NCBI GenBank assembly: GCA_027484575.1
Contig: JAIXSQ010000011.1
Span: 1 to 64,000 of the forward strand
DNA from: Comamonadaceae bacterium
GTDB taxonomy: Bacteria; Pseudomonadota; Gammaproteobacteria; Burkholderiales; Burkholderiaceae_C
Length of the DNA stretch: 64,000 nucleotides
Direction: 5' to 3'
The notes beneath the pieces are model-generated. The model did no database searches. It had not been told where the DNA came from and saw only the letters and a program-made list of their open reading frames with translations. Made by a program: the position numbers and the translations under genes. Shown here piece after piece: positions 1 through 10,852 of this stretch. Positions within the stretch are counted from its first letter, which is position 1; each line of letters begins with the position of its first letter.

Positions 1-1968
<1,968 letters not shown>

Positions 1969-2197
1969 GGACGACACCTCGGACGACTGGACTGCGGAAA
2001 CTGGATGCGCCAACACTTCCCGGCGCGGGCGACGAGGCAGGCCATCCGGTGCCGGACGGCGCGACCTCATGGGCAAGATGGGTGGGCGAACATTTGGTGT
2101 GCAGTCCTTGCGGTGTGGTGGCTCGGTGGTGCGCGTGTGCGCGACGGTCGGCCGGTCCGGAGGTGCTGCTGTCGCTCTTGCCGCTGACAAACCGCAC

Positions 2198-2203
2198 ATT
2201 ATA
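2198..2203 (-). promoter_or_regulatory. Probable -10 element of an rpoD promoter in the dnaG-rpoD gap
   Basis: The minus strand reads a perfect TATAAT here, 230 bases before the rpoD start and just past the dnaG stop at 2259. The upstream -35 is poor (a TTGAAA lies only 13 bases away), so the promoter may rely on an activator or an extended contact. It would give a leader of about 220 nt. The remaining gap (1969-2197) shows no other recognisable element. Confidence 0.4.
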
Positions 2204-2258
2204 GCGGCGGCCCGGATTTCAAGCCCGGCCGCGGGCGTGCCGTGCGGGGCCGGGCCGC

Positions 2259-4106
2259 TCAGGCGGCGCCCTGCAGCGCGCGGCGGCGGGCGTGCAGGTC
2301 GCGATAGCGCGCATGGTCGCCGGCCTCCAGCGCGGCCGTCTCCTCGGCCTTGAGCCGCTCGACCAGCATGCGGTCGAGCAGGTCGCGCAGTTCGGCCAGT
2401 GCCTCCGACAGCGGCGGCGGCTCGGCCGGTGCGTCGGCCATCAGCCGGTCGGCCAGCGCCGCCAGCGCATGGCCGCGCAGCGACGCGTGCAGGTGGCCCC
2501 AGGGCAGCGGACCCTGGTCGTGGACCTGCGCATCCAGCCAGGCGAACAGCTCGCCGTGCGGCGCGGGCAAGCCGCACAGCAGGGCATGGTCCTCGTCGGT
2601 CAGGCGCTCCCAGGCCTCGGCGTGGCCCAGCAGCAGCCGCCCGGCGTTGTCGGGACGGCTGACCGGCGGCCGGCGGCCCGGCAGGGGGCGCGGCGCCGGT
2701 GCGGACTCCTCGCGCCAGCGGCCCCGGCGGCCACCCTCGCGCTCGCCCGCCTCGCGGCGCGGCTCGCCGTCGGCCCGGGGTGACCGGCGCTCGCGCCCGC
2801 CGCCGGGTGGCCGGCCGTTCCACAGCCCGTCGAGGTCCCGTGGGTCGAGCTGGACCTGCTCGGCGATCTCGCCCAGCAGCTGGCGCTTGAGCGCGCCGTC
2901 GGGCAGCTGCTGCCACAGGGGCTTGGCATTGGCCGCGAAGTGCGCGCGTCCCTCGGCCGTGGCCAGGTCGCAGTCGGTGCGCGCGACCTCCAGCAGGAAG
3001 CGCGACAGCGGCACGGCCTGCGCGACGCAGCGGGCGAAGGCCTCGCGCCCCTCCGCGCGGATGTAGCTGTCGGGGTCGTGTTCGGCCGGCAGGAACAGGA
3101 ACTTCACGCTGCGCACGTCGGTGGCATAGGGCAGGGCGCCCTCGAGCGCCTTGCGCGCGGCCCGGCGGCCCGCGGCGTCGCCGTCGAAGCTGAACACCAC
3201 GCTGTCGGTGAAGCGGAACAGCTTGTGCACGTGCTCGGTGGTGCAGGCGGTGCCCAGGGTCGCCACCGCGTTCGGGAAGCCCAGCTGCGCCAGTGCCACC
3301 ACGTCCATGTAGCCCTCGGTCACCAGCACGTAGCCGGCCTCGCGCAGGTGGTTGCGCGCCTCGTACAGGCCGTACAGCTCGCGGCCCTTGCTGAACACCG
3401 GCGTCTCCGGCGAGTTCAGGTACTTGGGCTTCTCGTCGCCCAGCACCCGGCCGCCGAAACCGATGCACTCGCCCTTGACGTTGCGGATCGGGAACATGAC
3501 GCGGTCGCGGAAGCGGTCGTAGCGCTTGTCGTCCTCCTCGTTCACGATCACCAGGCCGCTCTCGGCCAGCAACGGGTCGTCGTACTGCGGGAAGACGCTG
3601 GCCAGGCTGCGCCAGCCCTCGGGGGCGTACCCCAGCCCGAACTGCTTGGCGATGGCGCCCGAGACACCGCGGCCCTTGAGGTAGTCGATGGCGCGGGGCG
3701 CGTTGCGCAGGTGGGCCCGGTAGGCCGCGCCGGCCTTCTCGAGCACGTCGCTCAGGGTGGTCTGCTTCTGGCGCTCCTGGGCGGCGCGCTCGCGCTCCTG
3801 AGGGGAGCGGTCGTCCTCGGGGACCTCCAGGCCGTACTGGCCGGCCAGGTCCTTGACCGCGTCGATGAAGCCCATGCCCGCGTGCTCCATCAGGAACCCG
3901 ATCGCGTTCCCGTGCTTGCCGCAGCCGAAGCAGTGGAAGAACTGCTTGCTCGGGCTGACGGTGAACGAGGGGCTCTTCTCGGCGTGGAAGGGACACAGCC
4001 CCGAGAAGTTGGCGCCGGTCTTCTTCAATTGCACGTGGCGGCCGACGATCTCGACGATGTCGGCGCGTGCGATCAGGTCCTGGATGAACGGCTGGGGGAT
4101 GGCCAT
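2259..4106 (-). CDS. dnaG: DNA primase DnaG
   Basis: This enzyme makes RNA primers for DNA replication. The 615-residue protein starts [25 protein letters not shown]; an in-frame extension upstream to 4148 lacks a sensible start context. The CHC2 zinc finger is visible at about residues 38-62 (Cys38, His41, Cys59, Cys62). The TOPRIM fold follows around residues 260-340 with the acidic LVTEGYMDV and FDGDAAG motifs. An Arg-rich disordered linker at ~430-510 leads into the C-terminal DnaB-binding domain. Length is normal for the family. It lies 62 bases from the divergent acyl-CoA synthetase and is followed by rpoD. The rpsU gene that often precedes dnaG in proteobacteria is not upstream here. 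Confidence 0.97.
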   Translation of the reverse strand: MAIPQPFIQDLIARADIVEIVGRHVQLKKTGANFSGLCPFHAEKSPSFTVSPSKQFFHCFGCGKHGNAIGFLMEHAGMGFIDAVKDLAGQYGLEVPEDDRSPQERERAAQERQKQTTLSDVLEKAGAAYRAHLRNAPRAIDYLKGRGVSGAIAKQFGLGYAPEGWRSLASVFPQYDDPLLAESGLVIVNEEDDKRYDRFRDRVMFPIRNVKGECIGFGGRVLGDEKPKYLNSPETPVFSKGRELYGLYEARNHLREAGYVLVTEGYMDVVALAQLGFPNAVATLGTACTTEHVHKLFRFTDSVVFSFDGDAAGRRAARKALEGALPYATDVRSVKFLFLPAEHDPDSYIRAEGREAFARCVAQAVPLSRFLLEVARTDCDLATAEGRAHFAANAKPLWQQLPDGALKRQLLGEIAEQVQLDPRDLDGLWNGRPPGGGRERRSPRADGEPRREAGEREGGRRGRWREESAPAPRPLPGRRPPVSRPDNAGRLLLGHAEAWERLTDEDHALLCGLPAPHGELFAWLDAQVHDQGPLPWGHLHASLRGHALAALADRLMADAPAEPPPLSEALAELRDLLDRMLVERLKAEETAALEAGDHARYRDLHARRRALQGAA

Positions 4107-4168
4107 CGGCTTGGTATTCTCGCCGACGGGTGCCCGCCCGCCGCGCACCGCCCCAGGAGAACGAGCGC

Positions 4169-5815
4169 ATGACCGGAATCTTCGACCAGGACCTGCCGCG
4201 CACCGCGGCCAACTTCACGCCGATGACACCGCTGGTGTTCCTCGAGCGGGCCGCCGAGGTCTACCCCGGCCGGCTGGCGGTGGTGCACGGGGACCTGCGC
4301 CGCACCTGGGCCGAGGTGGACCAGCGGTGCCGGCGCCTGGCCTCGGCGCTGGTGGCGCGCGGCATCGGCCGCGGCGATACGGTGGCGGTGATGCTGCCCA
4401 ACACGCCGCCCATGGTCGAGGCGCATTTCGGCATCCCCATGGCCGGCGCGGTGCTCAACACGCTGAACACGCGGCTGGATCCCGAGAGCATCGCCTTCAT
4501 GCTCGACCACGGCGAGGCCAAGGCCGTGATCGTCGACCCCGAGTTCGCGCCGGTGATGGGCAAGGCGCTGGCCCTGCGGCAGCGCACGGAGCCGCTGCTG
4601 GTGGTCGACGTCGAGGACGCGCTGTGGACCGGCGAGGCGCCGCGCATCGGCCAGACCACCTACGAGGACCTGCTGGCAGGCGGCGACCCGGCCTACGCCT
4701 GGCGCATGCCCGAGGACGAGTGGGACGCGATCGCGCTGAACTACACCAGCGGCACCACCGGCAACCCCAAGGGGGTCGTCTACCACCACCGCGGCGCGGC
4801 CACGAATGCCATCTCGAACATCCTCGAGTGGGACATGCCCAAGCACGCGGTCTACCTGTGGACCCTGCCGATGTTCCACTGCAACGGCTGGTGCTTCCCC
4901 TGGACGCTGGCGGCGCGGGCCGGCGTCAACGTCTGCCTGCGCCGCGTCGAGGCCCAGGCGATGGTCGACGCCATCGAACGGCACGGCGTGACCCACTACT
5001 GCGGCGCGCCCATCGTGCATTCGTTGCTGGTCAACGCGCCCGAGGCGCTGAAGGCGCGGCTGCCCCGCGGCGTCAAGGCCATGGTGGCCGGTGCGGCGCC
5101 GCCGGCGTCGATGATCGAGGGCATGGAGCGGCTGAGCTTCGACCTCACGCACGTGTACGGCCTGACCGAGGTCTACGGGCCGGCCACGGCCTGCCCCAAG
5201 CACCCGGCGTGGGACACGCTGGACATCGGCGAGCGGGCCCGGCTGAACGCCCGCCAGGGCGTGCGCTACCACCTGCAGCAGGGCGCGCGCGTGCTGGATC
5301 CGCAGACCATGCAGCCGGTGCCCTGGGACGGCGAGACCATGGGCGAGATCATGTTCCGCGGGAACATCACGATGAAGGGCTACCTGAAGAACCCCAAGGC
5401 CACGCAGGATGCCTTCGCGGGCGGCTGGTTCCACACCGGCGACCTGGCGGTGCAGTCCCCCGACGGCTACATCAAGATCAAGGACCGCAGCAAGGACGTC
5501 ATCATCTCGGGCGGCGAGAACATCTCGTCCATCGAGGTCGAGGACGTGCTGTACCGGCACCCGGCCGTGCTGGCCGCCGCGGTGGTGGCCAAGCCCGATC
5601 CCAAGTGGGGCGAGACGCCCTGTGCCTTCGTCGAGCTCAAGGCCGGCGCCGACGTGACCGCCGCCGACATCGTGGCCCACTGCAAGCGCCACCTCGCCGG
5701 CTTCAAGGTGCCCCGGGCCGTGGTGTTCGGTGAGCTGCCCAAGACCTCGACCGGCAAGATCCAGAAGTTCGAGCTGCGCAAGCAGGCCGGCTCGGCCGCC
5801 GCGATCGACGTCTGA
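4169..5815 (+). CDS. Acyl-CoA synthetase (AMP-forming), medium-chain/DmdB-like
   Basis: A 548-residue adenylate-forming enzyme that would activate a carboxylic acid to its CoA thioester with ATP. The start ATG at 4169 has AGGAGA at 4155-4160, eight bases away, which decides against earlier in-frame codons. Family signatures are visible: the phosphate-binding loop [11 protein letters not shown] (~192-202), [10 protein letters not shown], the hinge/adenylate segment GWFHTGDLA and [20 protein letters not shown] (~440), and the C-terminal catalytic lysine in [11 protein letters not shown] (~530). The overall layout resembles medium-chain acyl-CoA or methylmercaptopropionate-CoA ligases. The exact acid cannot be read from sequence. 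It stands alone between dnaG and a convergent gene. Confidence 0.9.
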   Translation: MTGIFDQDLPRTAANFTPMTPLVFLERAAEVYPGRLAVVHGDLRRTWAEVDQRCRRLASALVARGIGRGDTVAVMLPNTPPMVEAHFGIPMAGAVLNTLNTRLDPESIAFMLDHGEAKAVIVDPEFAPVMGKALALRQRTEPLLVVDVEDALWTGEAPRIGQTTYEDLLAGGDPAYAWRMPEDEWDAIALNYTSGTTGNPKGVVYHHRGAATNAISNILEWDMPKHAVYLWTLPMFHCNGWCFPWTLAARAGVNVCLRRVEAQAMVDAIERHGVTHYCGAPIVHSLLVNAPEALKARLPRGVKAMVAGAAPPASMIEGMERLSFDLTHVYGLTEVYGPATACPKHPAWDTLDIGERARLNARQGVRYHLQQGARVLDPQTMQPVPWDGETMGEIMFRGNITMKGYLKNPKATQDAFAGGWFHTGDLAVQSPDGYIKIKDRSKDVIISGGENISSIEVEDVLYRHPAVLAAAVVAKPDPKWGETPCAFVELKAGADVTAADIVAHCKRHLAGFKVPRAVVFGELPKTSTGKIQKFELRKQAGSAAAIDV

Positions 5816-5830
5816 GCCCGCCCGGGCGCG

Positions 5831-7627
5831 TCAGTCCCCCAGCACCACGCCTTCGCGCCGCGGGTCGGCGCCGCCCAGCCACACCGGCTCGCCGTTCACC
5901 TGCCCGCGGCTGATCGCCTGCAGGCCGCTGGTCAGGGGCTGCTCGCGCACCTCGGCGCCCCGGGCACGCAGGGCCTCGAGCGTGGACGCGGGAAAGCGCT
6001 TGTCCTCCAGCAGCGTCGGTCCGTTGAGCGAGCCGAAATTGGGCAGGCCGACGGCCTGCTGCGGCGTCAAACCCCACTGCAGCACGCCGACCAGGGTCTT
6101 GGCGGTGTAGTGGATGATCCAGGCGCCGCCCGGGCTGCCGGCGCTCATGGCCAGCCGCCCCGAGGGCTGCTCGAAGACCAGCGTGGGCGCCATCGACGAG
6201 CGCGGCCGTTTGCCCGGCTCGACCCGGTTGGCCACCGGCCGGCCCTGCGCGTCCGCGGGCGCGAAGCTGAAGTCGGTGAGCTCGTTGTTCAGCAGGAAGC
6301 CGCGCACCATCTGGCGTGCGCCGAACTGGTCCTCGATGGTGGTGGTCAGGGCCAGCGCGTTGCCGTCGGCGTCGACGATGGAGATGTGCGAGGTGCCGGA
6401 CTCGGGCTGGTCCGGCATGGGTGCGTGCGACGTGCGCAACGCACCGGGTTGGCCGGGCTGTGCCACTTTCATGCTCTGCGGGCCGATCAGGCTGGCGCGC
6501 TGCGCCAGGTAGGCCGGATCGAGCAGGCTGGCCCAGCGGCCGGCCGGCGGCTGCACGAAGTCGGGGTCGCCCAGGTACTGCGCCCGGTCGGCGAAGGCCA
6601 GGCGCGCGGCCTCGGTGTACAGGTGCAGCCAGTCCGCGGAGGGCAGGCCGTCCTGCAGCGGCAGCGTGGTGGCCGGGGTGTGGGCGAGCATGCCCAGGAT
6701 CTGGCCGACGGCGATCCCTCCCGAACTGGGCGGCGGGAAGCCGCAGACCCGCCAGTCGCGCTCCTGCGCGCGCCAGTCGGTGCACAGGGCCTCGCGCTTT
6801 CTCGGCTGGTAGCCCGCGAGGTCGGCGAGCGTGAGGCGACCCGGGTTGGTGGGATGGCTGCGCACCTTCTCGACGATGGCCTGCGCGATGTCGCCCTCGT
6901 GCAGGGCGTGCGAGCCGTCGGCAGCGATGCGTCGCAGCACGGCAGCCAGTTGCGGATTGCGCAGCCGGGTGCCCACCGCGTGCGGCTCGCCGTCCGCGCG
7001 GTAGAAGTAGGCTGCGGCGACCGGGTCCTTGCGCAGGTGCTGCTCGGCCTTCAGCAGCGTGTGCAGCCGGGAACCGATGGGGAAACCGTCCTCGGCCAGC
7101 CGGATCGCCGGCTGGAACAGCGTCGCCCAGGGCAGGCGTCCGTGCTCCCGGTGGGCCAGTTCCAGCATGCGCACCGCGCCCGGCACGCCCACCGCGCGGC
7201 CCCCGACGACCGCCTCGACGAAGGGCATGGGCCGGCCGTCGGCCGCGAGGAACAGGCGCTCGTCGGCTGCGGCCGGCGCGGTTTCCCGGCCGTCGTAGGC
7301 CTGGACGCGGCGGCCGTCCCAGTGCAGCAGGAAGGCACCGCCGCCGATGCCGCTGGACTGCGGCTCGACCAGCGTCAGCACCATCTGCACGGCGATCGCG
7401 GCATCGACGGCCGAGCCGCCGGCGCGCAGCACCTGGTGGCCGGCGTCGGTGGCCAGCGGGTTGGCCGCCGCCACGGCCGTGCGGCGCGTGGTCCAGCCCG
7501 GCTTGTCGATCGTCCCCGACGCAGCCTCGGGCTGGTCCGGCGGCTCGTAGCGCAGGTTGCGCGGTGCCGGGCCGGCGCAGGCCGCGAGCAGCGCGGCCAG
7601 GGCGAGGACGGCGATGGGGGCGCGCAT
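5831..7627 (-). CDS. ggt: Gamma-glutamyltransferase, predicted lipoprotein
   Basis: A 598-residue N-terminal-nucleophile hydrolase that cleaves the gamma-glutamyl bond of glutathione and related peptides in the periplasm. The start ATG at 7627 follows a GGAGAC ribosome site. The N-terminus MRAPIAVLALAALLAAC is a lipoprotein signal, so the proenzyme is probably membrane-tethered, which is less common than a soluble form. The autoprocessing site is ESGTSHISIVD with Thr412 as the predicted nucleophile of the small subunit. Substrate-binding motifs SSGIGGGAF, PGKRPRSSMAPT and GSPGG are present. It shares its strand with the upstream dehydrogenase (80-base gap) and faces the acyl-CoA synthetase tail-to-tail. 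Confidence 0.95.
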   Translation of the reverse strand: MRAPIAVLALAALLAACAGPAPRNLRYEPPDQPEAASGTIDKPGWTTRRTAVAAANPLATDAGHQVLRAGGSAVDAAIAVQMVLTLVEPQSSGIGGGAFLLHWDGRRVQAYDGRETAPAAADERLFLAADGRPMPFVEAVVGGRAVGVPGAVRMLELAHREHGRLPWATLFQPAIRLAEDGFPIGSRLHTLLKAEQHLRKDPVAAAYFYRADGEPHAVGTRLRNPQLAAVLRRIAADGSHALHEGDIAQAIVEKVRSHPTNPGRLTLADLAGYQPRKREALCTDWRAQERDWRVCGFPPPSSGGIAVGQILGMLAHTPATTLPLQDGLPSADWLHLYTEAARLAFADRAQYLGDPDFVQPPAGRWASLLDPAYLAQRASLIGPQSMKVAQPGQPGALRTSHAPMPDQPESGTSHISIVDADGNALALTTTIEDQFGARQMVRGFLLNNELTDFSFAPADAQGRPVANRVEPGKRPRSSMAPTLVFEQPSGRLAMSAGSPGGAWIIHYTAKTLVGVLQWGLTPQQAVGLPNFGSLNGPTLLEDKRFPASTLEALRARGAEVREQPLTSGLQAISRGQVNGEPVWLGGADPRREGVVLGD

Positions 7628-7707
7628 GCTGTCTCCTCGGGATCGGGATCGGGATCGGGACGGCGATGCCGACGCGCCGCCGCCGGGCAGGGCGGCGGGC
7701 CGGGGCC

Positions 7708-8466
7708 TCAGCGCGGGGCCAGGCGGATCGCGCCGTCCAGGCGGATCACCTCGCCGTTGAGCATGTCGTTCTCGAGGATGTGCTTGGCCAGCTTGGCGTA
7801 GTCCTGCGGCGTGCCCAGGCGCGAGGGGAAGGGCACCGCGGCGGCCAGCGAGTCCTGCACTTCCTTGGGCATGCCGAACATCATGGGCGTGCCGAAGATG
7901 CCCGGGGCGATGGTCATGTTGCGGATGCCGTTGCGCGACAGGTCGCGCGCGATCGGCAGGGTCATGCCGACCACGCCGCCCTTGGAGGCGCTGTAGGCGG
8001 CCTGGCCGATCTGGCCGTCGTAGGCCGCCACCGAGGCGGTGGAGATGATGCAGCCGCGCTCGCCGGTGGGCTCCGGCTCGTTCTTGCTCATGGCGTCGGC
8101 GGCCAGGCGGGTCATGTTGAAGGTGCCCACCAGGTTGACCATGATCACCTTGGTGTACAGGGCCAGGTTGTGGGCGCCGTTCTTGCCCACGGTCTTCTCG
8201 GCCGGCGCGATGCCGGCGCAGTTCACCAGGCCCATCAGCTTGCCCATGGACACGGCCTTGGCCACCACGGCCTGGCCGTCGGCCTCCTGGCTCACGTCGC
8301 ACTTGACGAAGGCGCCGCCAATCTCCTGCGCGACGGCCTCGCCCTTGTCGACCTGCATGTCGGCGATGACCACCTTCGCGCCTTCGGCCGCCAGCATGCG
8401 TGCGGTGCCTTCTCCCAGGCCCGAGGCGCCGCCGGTGACGATGAAGACCTTGCCCTTGATGTCCAT
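7708..8466 (-). CDS. Short-chain dehydrogenase/reductase, 3-hydroxyacyl-CoA dehydrogenase type II-like
   Basis: A 252-residue NAD(P)-dependent oxidoreductase. Start ATG at 8466 is preceded by AGGAG. The Rossmann motif [15 protein letters not shown] sits at residues ~11-25, NCAG(I) near 90, the catalytic Ser-Tyr-Lys set appears as STASVAA and AAYSASKGG, and the C-terminus carries [10 protein letters not shown]. The closest recognisable type is the HSD17B10/3-hydroxyacyl-CoA dehydrogenase group, which would fit beta-oxidation of fatty or branched acyl-CoAs. This assignment is inference from overall pattern. A perfect palindrome 22 bases upstream suggests repressor control. Confidence 0.85.
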   Translation of the reverse strand: MDIKGKVFIVTGGASGLGEGTARMLAAEGAKVVIADMQVDKGEAVAQEIGGAFVKCDVSQEADGQAVVAKAVSMGKLMGLVNCAGIAPAEKTVGKNGAHNLALYTKVIMVNLVGTFNMTRLAADAMSKNEPEPTGERGCIISTASVAAYDGQIGQAAYSASKGGVVGMTLPIARDLSRNGIRNMTIAPGIFGTPMMFGMPKEVQDSLAAAVPFPSRLGTPQDYAKLAKHILENDMLNGEVIRLDGAIRLAPR

Positions 8467-8487
8467 GTGTTCTCCTGTGGGGGTGAG

Positions 8488-8503
8488 TTGACGTGCACGT
8501 CAA
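8488..8503. promoter_or_regulatory. Perfect 16-bp palindrome, likely operator of the dehydrogenase gene
   Basis: TTGACGTGCACGTCAA is its own reverse complement and ends 22 bases before the start codon at 8466. Its size, symmetry and place fit a dimeric repressor of the TetR or MerR type. Similar ACGT-core palindromes are known for regulators of acyl-CoA catabolism, which would suit the gene product. The regulator itself is not in the window. Confidence 0.55.
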
Positions 8504-8534
8504 TTATGGCGGCAAGCAGGGGGGGGCATGAACG

Positions 8535-8562
8535 GCCAAGGGCCGCTGGTGCGGCCCTTGGC
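8535..8562. terminator. Strong hairpin between the dehydrogenase and fbpA genes
   Basis: A perfect 12-bp stem (GCCAAGGGCCGC, loop TGGT, GCGGCCCTTGGC) lies downstream of the fbpA stop. There is no T-run on either side, so it may act as a transcript-end stabiliser or a factor-dependent terminator rather than a classical intrinsic one. Confidence 0.4.
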
Positions 8563-8584
8563 TAGAGGCTCCGGTGGGAGCGCG

Positions 8585-8610
8585 TGGATCCCCGCCTGCG
8601 CGGGGATGAC
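8585..8610. repeat. REP-like dispersed palindrome (WIPACAGMT type)
   Basis: The stem ATCCCCGC-CTGC-GCGGGGAT (8588-8607) is flanked by TGG and GAC. In one frame it reads WIPACAGMT, the hallmark of a short palindromic repeat scattered between genes in many beta- and gammaproteobacterial genomes. Only one copy is seen in this window. Confidence 0.55.
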
Positions 8611-8635
8611 CCTGAGAGCCGGCGGCCCGTCAGGG

Positions 8636-9682
8636 TCACTTGAACCCGACGCGGTCGAGCATCTGCTGGATCTTGACCTGGTTGGCGCCCACCGTGGACA
8701 GCGGGATGGTCTCGGCCTTGAAGTCGCCGTTGTTCGTCATCGCGGCCAGCGCGGGGTTGCTCACCTTCACGCCCTTGGCGGTGGGCCACTCGTTGTTGCC
8801 GTTGGCGAAGTAGTTCTGCGCCTCGGGGCTGGCCAGGTACTCGAGGAAGCGCACCGCGGCCTGCGGGTTCTTGCTGTTCCTGGCCACGGCGCCGCCGGCG
8901 ATGTTCAGGTGCGTGCCCCAGGACTGCTGGTTGGGGAACACGATGCCGACCTTCTCCATCACCGCCCGGTCCTCCGGGTTGCCCGAGCGCAGCATGCGGG
9001 CGATGTAGTAGGTGTTGCTCACCGCGACCTGGCACTCGCCGGCCGCGACGGCCTTGATCTGGTCGGTGTCGCCGCCCTTGGGGTCGCGCGCCAGGTTGTC
9101 CTTGACGCCCTTGAGCCAGTCCTGCGCCTTGGCGTCGCTGCCCAGGTGCTCGGCGACGGCGCCGAACAGCGACAGGTTGTAGGGATGCGAGCCCGAGCGG
9201 ATGCAGACCTTGCCCTTGTTCTTGGGATCGCCCAGTTCCTCGTAGGTGTCGACGTCCTCGCGCTTGACCTTGAGCTTGTCATAGACCACGACGCGGGCGC
9301 GGGTGGAGAAGCCGTACCAGGCCGAGCCGTCGGCCGTCGGGGTGCCGCGGTACTGGGCCGGGATCGCGTCCTCGAGCAGCTTCGACTTGACGGGTCGGAA
9401 CAGCCCGTCGACCTCGCCCTTGTGCAGGCGGGCGGCGTCGACCAGCAGGATCACGTCGGCCGGCGAGGCGGCGCCTTCGCTCTTGAGGCGGGCGAGAATG
9501 CCGGCGTCGTCGGAGTCCACCCGGTTGATGCGGATGCCGGTGGCCTTGGTGAAGTTGCTGTACAGCGCCTCGTCGGTCGAGTAATGGCGGGCGGAGTAGA
9601 GGTTCAGGACCTGTTCCTGGGCCTGGGCACCCAGGGCTGCCGCGGCCACGGTCACGAGGGCGGCGATCGCTTTCACTTGCAT
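8636..9682 (-). CDS. Periplasmic ferric-iron binding protein of an ABC transporter (FbpA/FutA type)
   Basis: A 348-residue solute-binding protein with a cleavable signal peptide (MQVKAIAALVTVAAAALGAQAQ). The mature part opens VLNLYSARHYSTDEALYSNF, typical of the FbpA/FutA ferric-binding group, and carries the paired tyrosines SNTYYIARM that ligate Fe(III). It would capture iron in the periplasm for a permease/ATPase pair. No fbpB or fbpC gene is adjacent: downstream is only a repeat and an unrelated dehydrogenase. So the partner must be elsewhere. A Fur-like site stands 56 bases upstream of the start. Confidence 0.92.
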   Translation of the reverse strand: MQVKAIAALVTVAAAALGAQAQEQVLNLYSARHYSTDEALYSNFTKATGIRINRVDSDDAGILARLKSEGAASPADVILLVDAARLHKGEVDGLFRPVKSKLLEDAIPAQYRGTPTADGSAWYGFSTRARVVVYDKLKVKREDVDTYEELGDPKNKGKVCIRSGSHPYNLSLFGAVAEHLGSDAKAQDWLKGVKDNLARDPKGGDTDQIKAVAAGECQVAVSNTYYIARMLRSGNPEDRAVMEKVGIVFPNQQSWGTHLNIAGGAVARNSKNPQAAVRFLEYLASPEAQNYFANGNNEWPTAKGVKVSNPALAAMTNNGDFKAETIPLSTVGANQVKIQQMLDRVGFK

Positions 9683-9736
9683 GGGGAGAACGCTCCGAGG
9701 AAGGGTGGAAGTGGAACGGGCGAGATGATAAATCAA

Positions 9737-10648
9737 ATGAGAATCATTCTTAGTTATTTCTCGGCCGGCGTGCTGGGTCTTGTGTTGTCTGGCTGTGCCA
9801 CCGGTCCGGTCCCGCCGGTCATCTCGCCGCCACCCGTCCAGCCTCCTGCCGTGGTCGCGCCGCCGCCCAAGCCCAAGGTCGGACTCGCGCTCGGAGGCGG
9901 CGCGGCACGGGGCTTCGCCCACGTGGGCGTGATCCAGGTGCTGGAGGAGGCGGGGTTGAAGCCCGACCTGGTGGTCGGCACCTCGGCCGGAAGCCTTGTG
10001 GCGGCGCTCTATGCCTCGGGGCGCAACGGCGCCCAGCTGCAGCAGGTGGCCGAGAGCATGGACGAGGCGGCCATCACCGACTGGACGCTGCCCCTGTTCA
10101 ACCGCGGCCTGTTGCGCGGCGAGGCACTGGCGCGCTACGTCAATGGCTTGGCGGCGAACCGCACCATCGAGCAGATGGCGCTGCCGCTGGGCATCGTCGC
10201 GACGCGGCTGGACACCGGCGAAGGCGTGCTGTTCCAGCGCGGCGACACCGGCACGGCCGTGCGTGCGTCCAGCGCGGTGCCGGCGGTCTTCCTGCCCGTG
10301 CGCATCAACGGCACCGAGTTCGTCGACGGAGGGCTGGTCGCGCCGGTGCCGGTGCGCTTTGCGCGCCAGATGGGGGCCGACATCGTGGTGGCTGTCGACA
10401 TCTCGGCCGCGCCCGAAGGCAACCCGTCGGGCGACCCGCTGCAGATCCTGCTGCAGACCTTCGCGATCATGGGCAAGAGCATCAACCGCTGGGAACTGCG
10501 CGAGGCCGAGGTGGTGGTGCGCCCGGCCCTGGTCGGCGTCGGCAGCGCGGATTTCGGCGCCCGCCGCCGTGCGGTCGAGGCGGGCCGCGCGGCGATGCTG
10601 CGCGCGCTGCCGCAGCTCAAGGCCGCGCTGGCCGCCAAGGCAGGCTGA
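9737..10648 (+). CDS. Patatin-like phospholipase lipoprotein (RssA-like)
   Basis: A 303-residue predicted lipid acyl hydrolase anchored as a lipoprotein: MRIILSYFSAGVLGLVLSGC is a signal with lipobox LSGC, followed by a Pro-rich spacer. The patatin domain has the oxyanion motif GGGAARG, the nucleophile elbow GTSAGS (Ser83) and the catalytic Asp in VDGGLVAPVPV (Asp197). An alternative start lies four codons upstream at 9725. Neither start has a good ribosome site, but the signal peptide argues for 9737. The first codons coincide with a Fur-like site shared with fbpA, so iron control is plausible though unproven. Confidence 0.9.
   Translation: MRIILSYFSAGVLGLVLSGCATGPVPPVISPPPVQPPAVVAPPPKPKVGLALGGGAARGFAHVGVIQVLEEAGLKPDLVVGTSAGSLVAALYASGRNGAQLQQVAESMDEAAITDWTLPLFNRGLLRGEALARYVNGLAANRTIEQMALPLGIVATRLDTGEGVLFQRGDTGTAVRASSAVPAVFLPVRINGTEFVDGGLVAPVPVRFARQMGADIVVAVDISAAPEGNPSGDPLQILLQTFAIMGKSINRWELREAEVVVRPALVGVGSADFGARRRAVEAGRAAMLRALPQLKAALAAKAG
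9738..9752. promoter_or_regulatory. Fur-box-like site between fbpA and the patatin lipoprotein gene
   Basis: TGAGAATCATTCTTA is a 7-1-7 inverted repeat with one mismatch, set in an AT-rich patch that contrasts with the GC-rich surroundings and close to the Fur core TGATAATNATTATCA. It lies upstream of fbpA (minus) and overlaps the start codon of the patatin gene (plus). Confidence 0.7.
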
Positions 10649-10659
10649 GCGGCGGCCAG

Positions 10660-10690
10660 AAAAAAGGCCCGGATCTTGCGATCCGGGCCT
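10660..10690 (-). terminator. Intrinsic terminator between phasin and patatin genes
   Basis: The stem GGCCCGGATC-TTGC-GATCCGGGCC is preceded on the plus strand by AAAAAA, so read on the minus strand it is a hairpin followed by a U-run. It can end minus-strand transcripts from the phasin gene 160 bases away and probably serves the patatin gene as well. The rest of the gap (10691-10852) shows nothing I recognise. Confidence 0.75.
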
Positions 10691-10852
10691 GAAGGATCCC
10701 TGAACCTCGTGAGAGGTTGCGAAAGGACCCGAGGAGACAACCTGAAGGGCTCCCGTGCCACGCGCACGGTGCGCTGTTGGAGGCGCGGGGGCCCCGGGAG
10801 TTCCGTGCCGACCAGACATGGCGGCACGGACGCCCGTTTCAAGGGGTGTGCT

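Noticed and set aside
5831..8503. A possible 890-residue fusion of a dehydrogenase-like part with gamma-glutamyltransferase.
   Set aside because: The front part is the short-chain dehydrogenase region read in a wrong frame; a lipoprotein signal with its own ribosome site starts GGT at 7627, and the dehydrogenase is intact in another frame.
8636..10819. A 727-residue version of the ferric-binding protein with a long N-terminal extension.
   Set aside because: The extra ~380 residues are antisense to the patatin gene; the signal peptide at 9682 marks the true start.
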